Positions 15,224-15,260 of a stretch of 15,260 nucleotides of DNA are shown in pieces. Origin of the DNA: Candidatus Accumulibacter propinquus (lineage in GTDB: Bacteria; Pseudomonadota; Gammaproteobacteria; Burkholderiales; Rhodocyclaceae); the NCBI GenBank assembly GCA_016714935.1, contig JADKBU010000019.1, positions 1-15,260 of the forward strand. The letters run 5' to 3'. The notes under the pieces were generated by a model, which had not been told where the DNA came from, made no database searches, and saw nothing but the letters and a program-made list of their open reading frames with translations. Numbering within the stretch: the first letter of the stretch is position 1; each line of letters starts with the position of its first letter. Position numbers and translations under genes: made by a program.

Positions 15224-15258
15224 TCCAGTTTCATGTCGTCAGGTTTGAACCGGTTTCA
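15224..15258 (-). repeat. IS21 right terminal inverted repeat
   Basis: On the minus strand it starts TGAAACCGGTTCAAAC and contains GACATGAAACTGG. It matches the left repeat at 27 of 35 positions with no gap. Only two bases (GA) follow before the window ends. Confidence 0.85.
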
Positions 15259-15260
15259 GA

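Larger units (their letters stand above)
5091..15258 (-). mobile_element. IS21-family element, about 10.2 kb, carrying two nested insertions
   Basis: The element is bounded by imperfect inverted repeats at 5091-5125 and 15224-15258 that begin with TGAA. Its genes run on the minus strand: zinc-finger ORF, winged-helix-like ORF, istA, istB. istA is split by the serine-recombinase cassette (6765-10128) and the RIT element (10445-13873). Taking out both insertions with one direct-repeat copy each leaves about 3365 bp, a plausible size for IS21 with two extra small ORFs. The left flank ends in GACG. The only two bases right of the element are GA, which fits a 4-bp duplication but does not prove it. 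istA and istB also carry ordinary frameshifts, so the element should not move on its own. Confidence 0.88.

Noticed and set aside
1..15260. tRNA, rRNA, CRISPR array, riboswitch
   Set aside because: No cloverleaf, rRNA motif, or regularly spaced repeat array was seen on either strand; this was read by eye, so short RNAs could be missed.

Overview
The window is GC-rich and looks like a proteobacterial chromosome, probably a betaproteobacterium. That guess rests on codon use and gene families only; no rRNA or marker gene is present. It holds two decayed host genes followed by one large, nested mobile element.

Region 1 (about 1-5090) is host DNA. A signal-peptide beta-propeller protein (161-1304) and a hybrid sensor histidine kinase (1447 to about 4977; sensor domain, HAMP, two PAS, HisKA, HATPase, receiver, Hpt) can both be recognised domain by domain. 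Both are broken by many frameshifts and some stops.

Region 2 (5091-15258) is a single IS21-family element read on the minus strand. It has gap-free imperfect terminal inverted repeats (27 of 35 bases identical). In transcription order it carries a four-cysteine zinc-finger ORF (15107), a winged-helix-like ORF (14599), istA (14239) and istB (5963 to 5218). istA is cut into three pieces by two unrelated insertions, both inside its DDE catalytic domain.

The first insertion (10445-13873) is a RIT (recombinase-in-trio) element. It carries three intact, ATGA-overlapping tyrosine recombinases, perfect 35-bp inverted repeats built from the heptamer TATGCCG, and a perfect 30-bp palindrome at one end. 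The second insertion (6765-10128) is a cassette with a large serine recombinase, a DUF5372-like protein, an HTH protein and a small conserved ORF, mostly frameshifted. Removing either insertion together with one copy of its flanking 5-bp direct repeat (GCCCC or CCTTC) restores the istA sequence exactly at the joint, including the motifs VDWG-EFG and GNEK-GRVE. The backbone IS would be about 3.37 kb and IstA about 495 residues.

Only the RIT trio, the small ORF at 7738, the zinc-finger ORF and the istA 5' piece are free of frameshifts. The simplest reading is an old IS21 insertion, a decayed serine-recombinase cassette, and a young RIT insertion. I see no tRNA, rRNA or CRISPR array.
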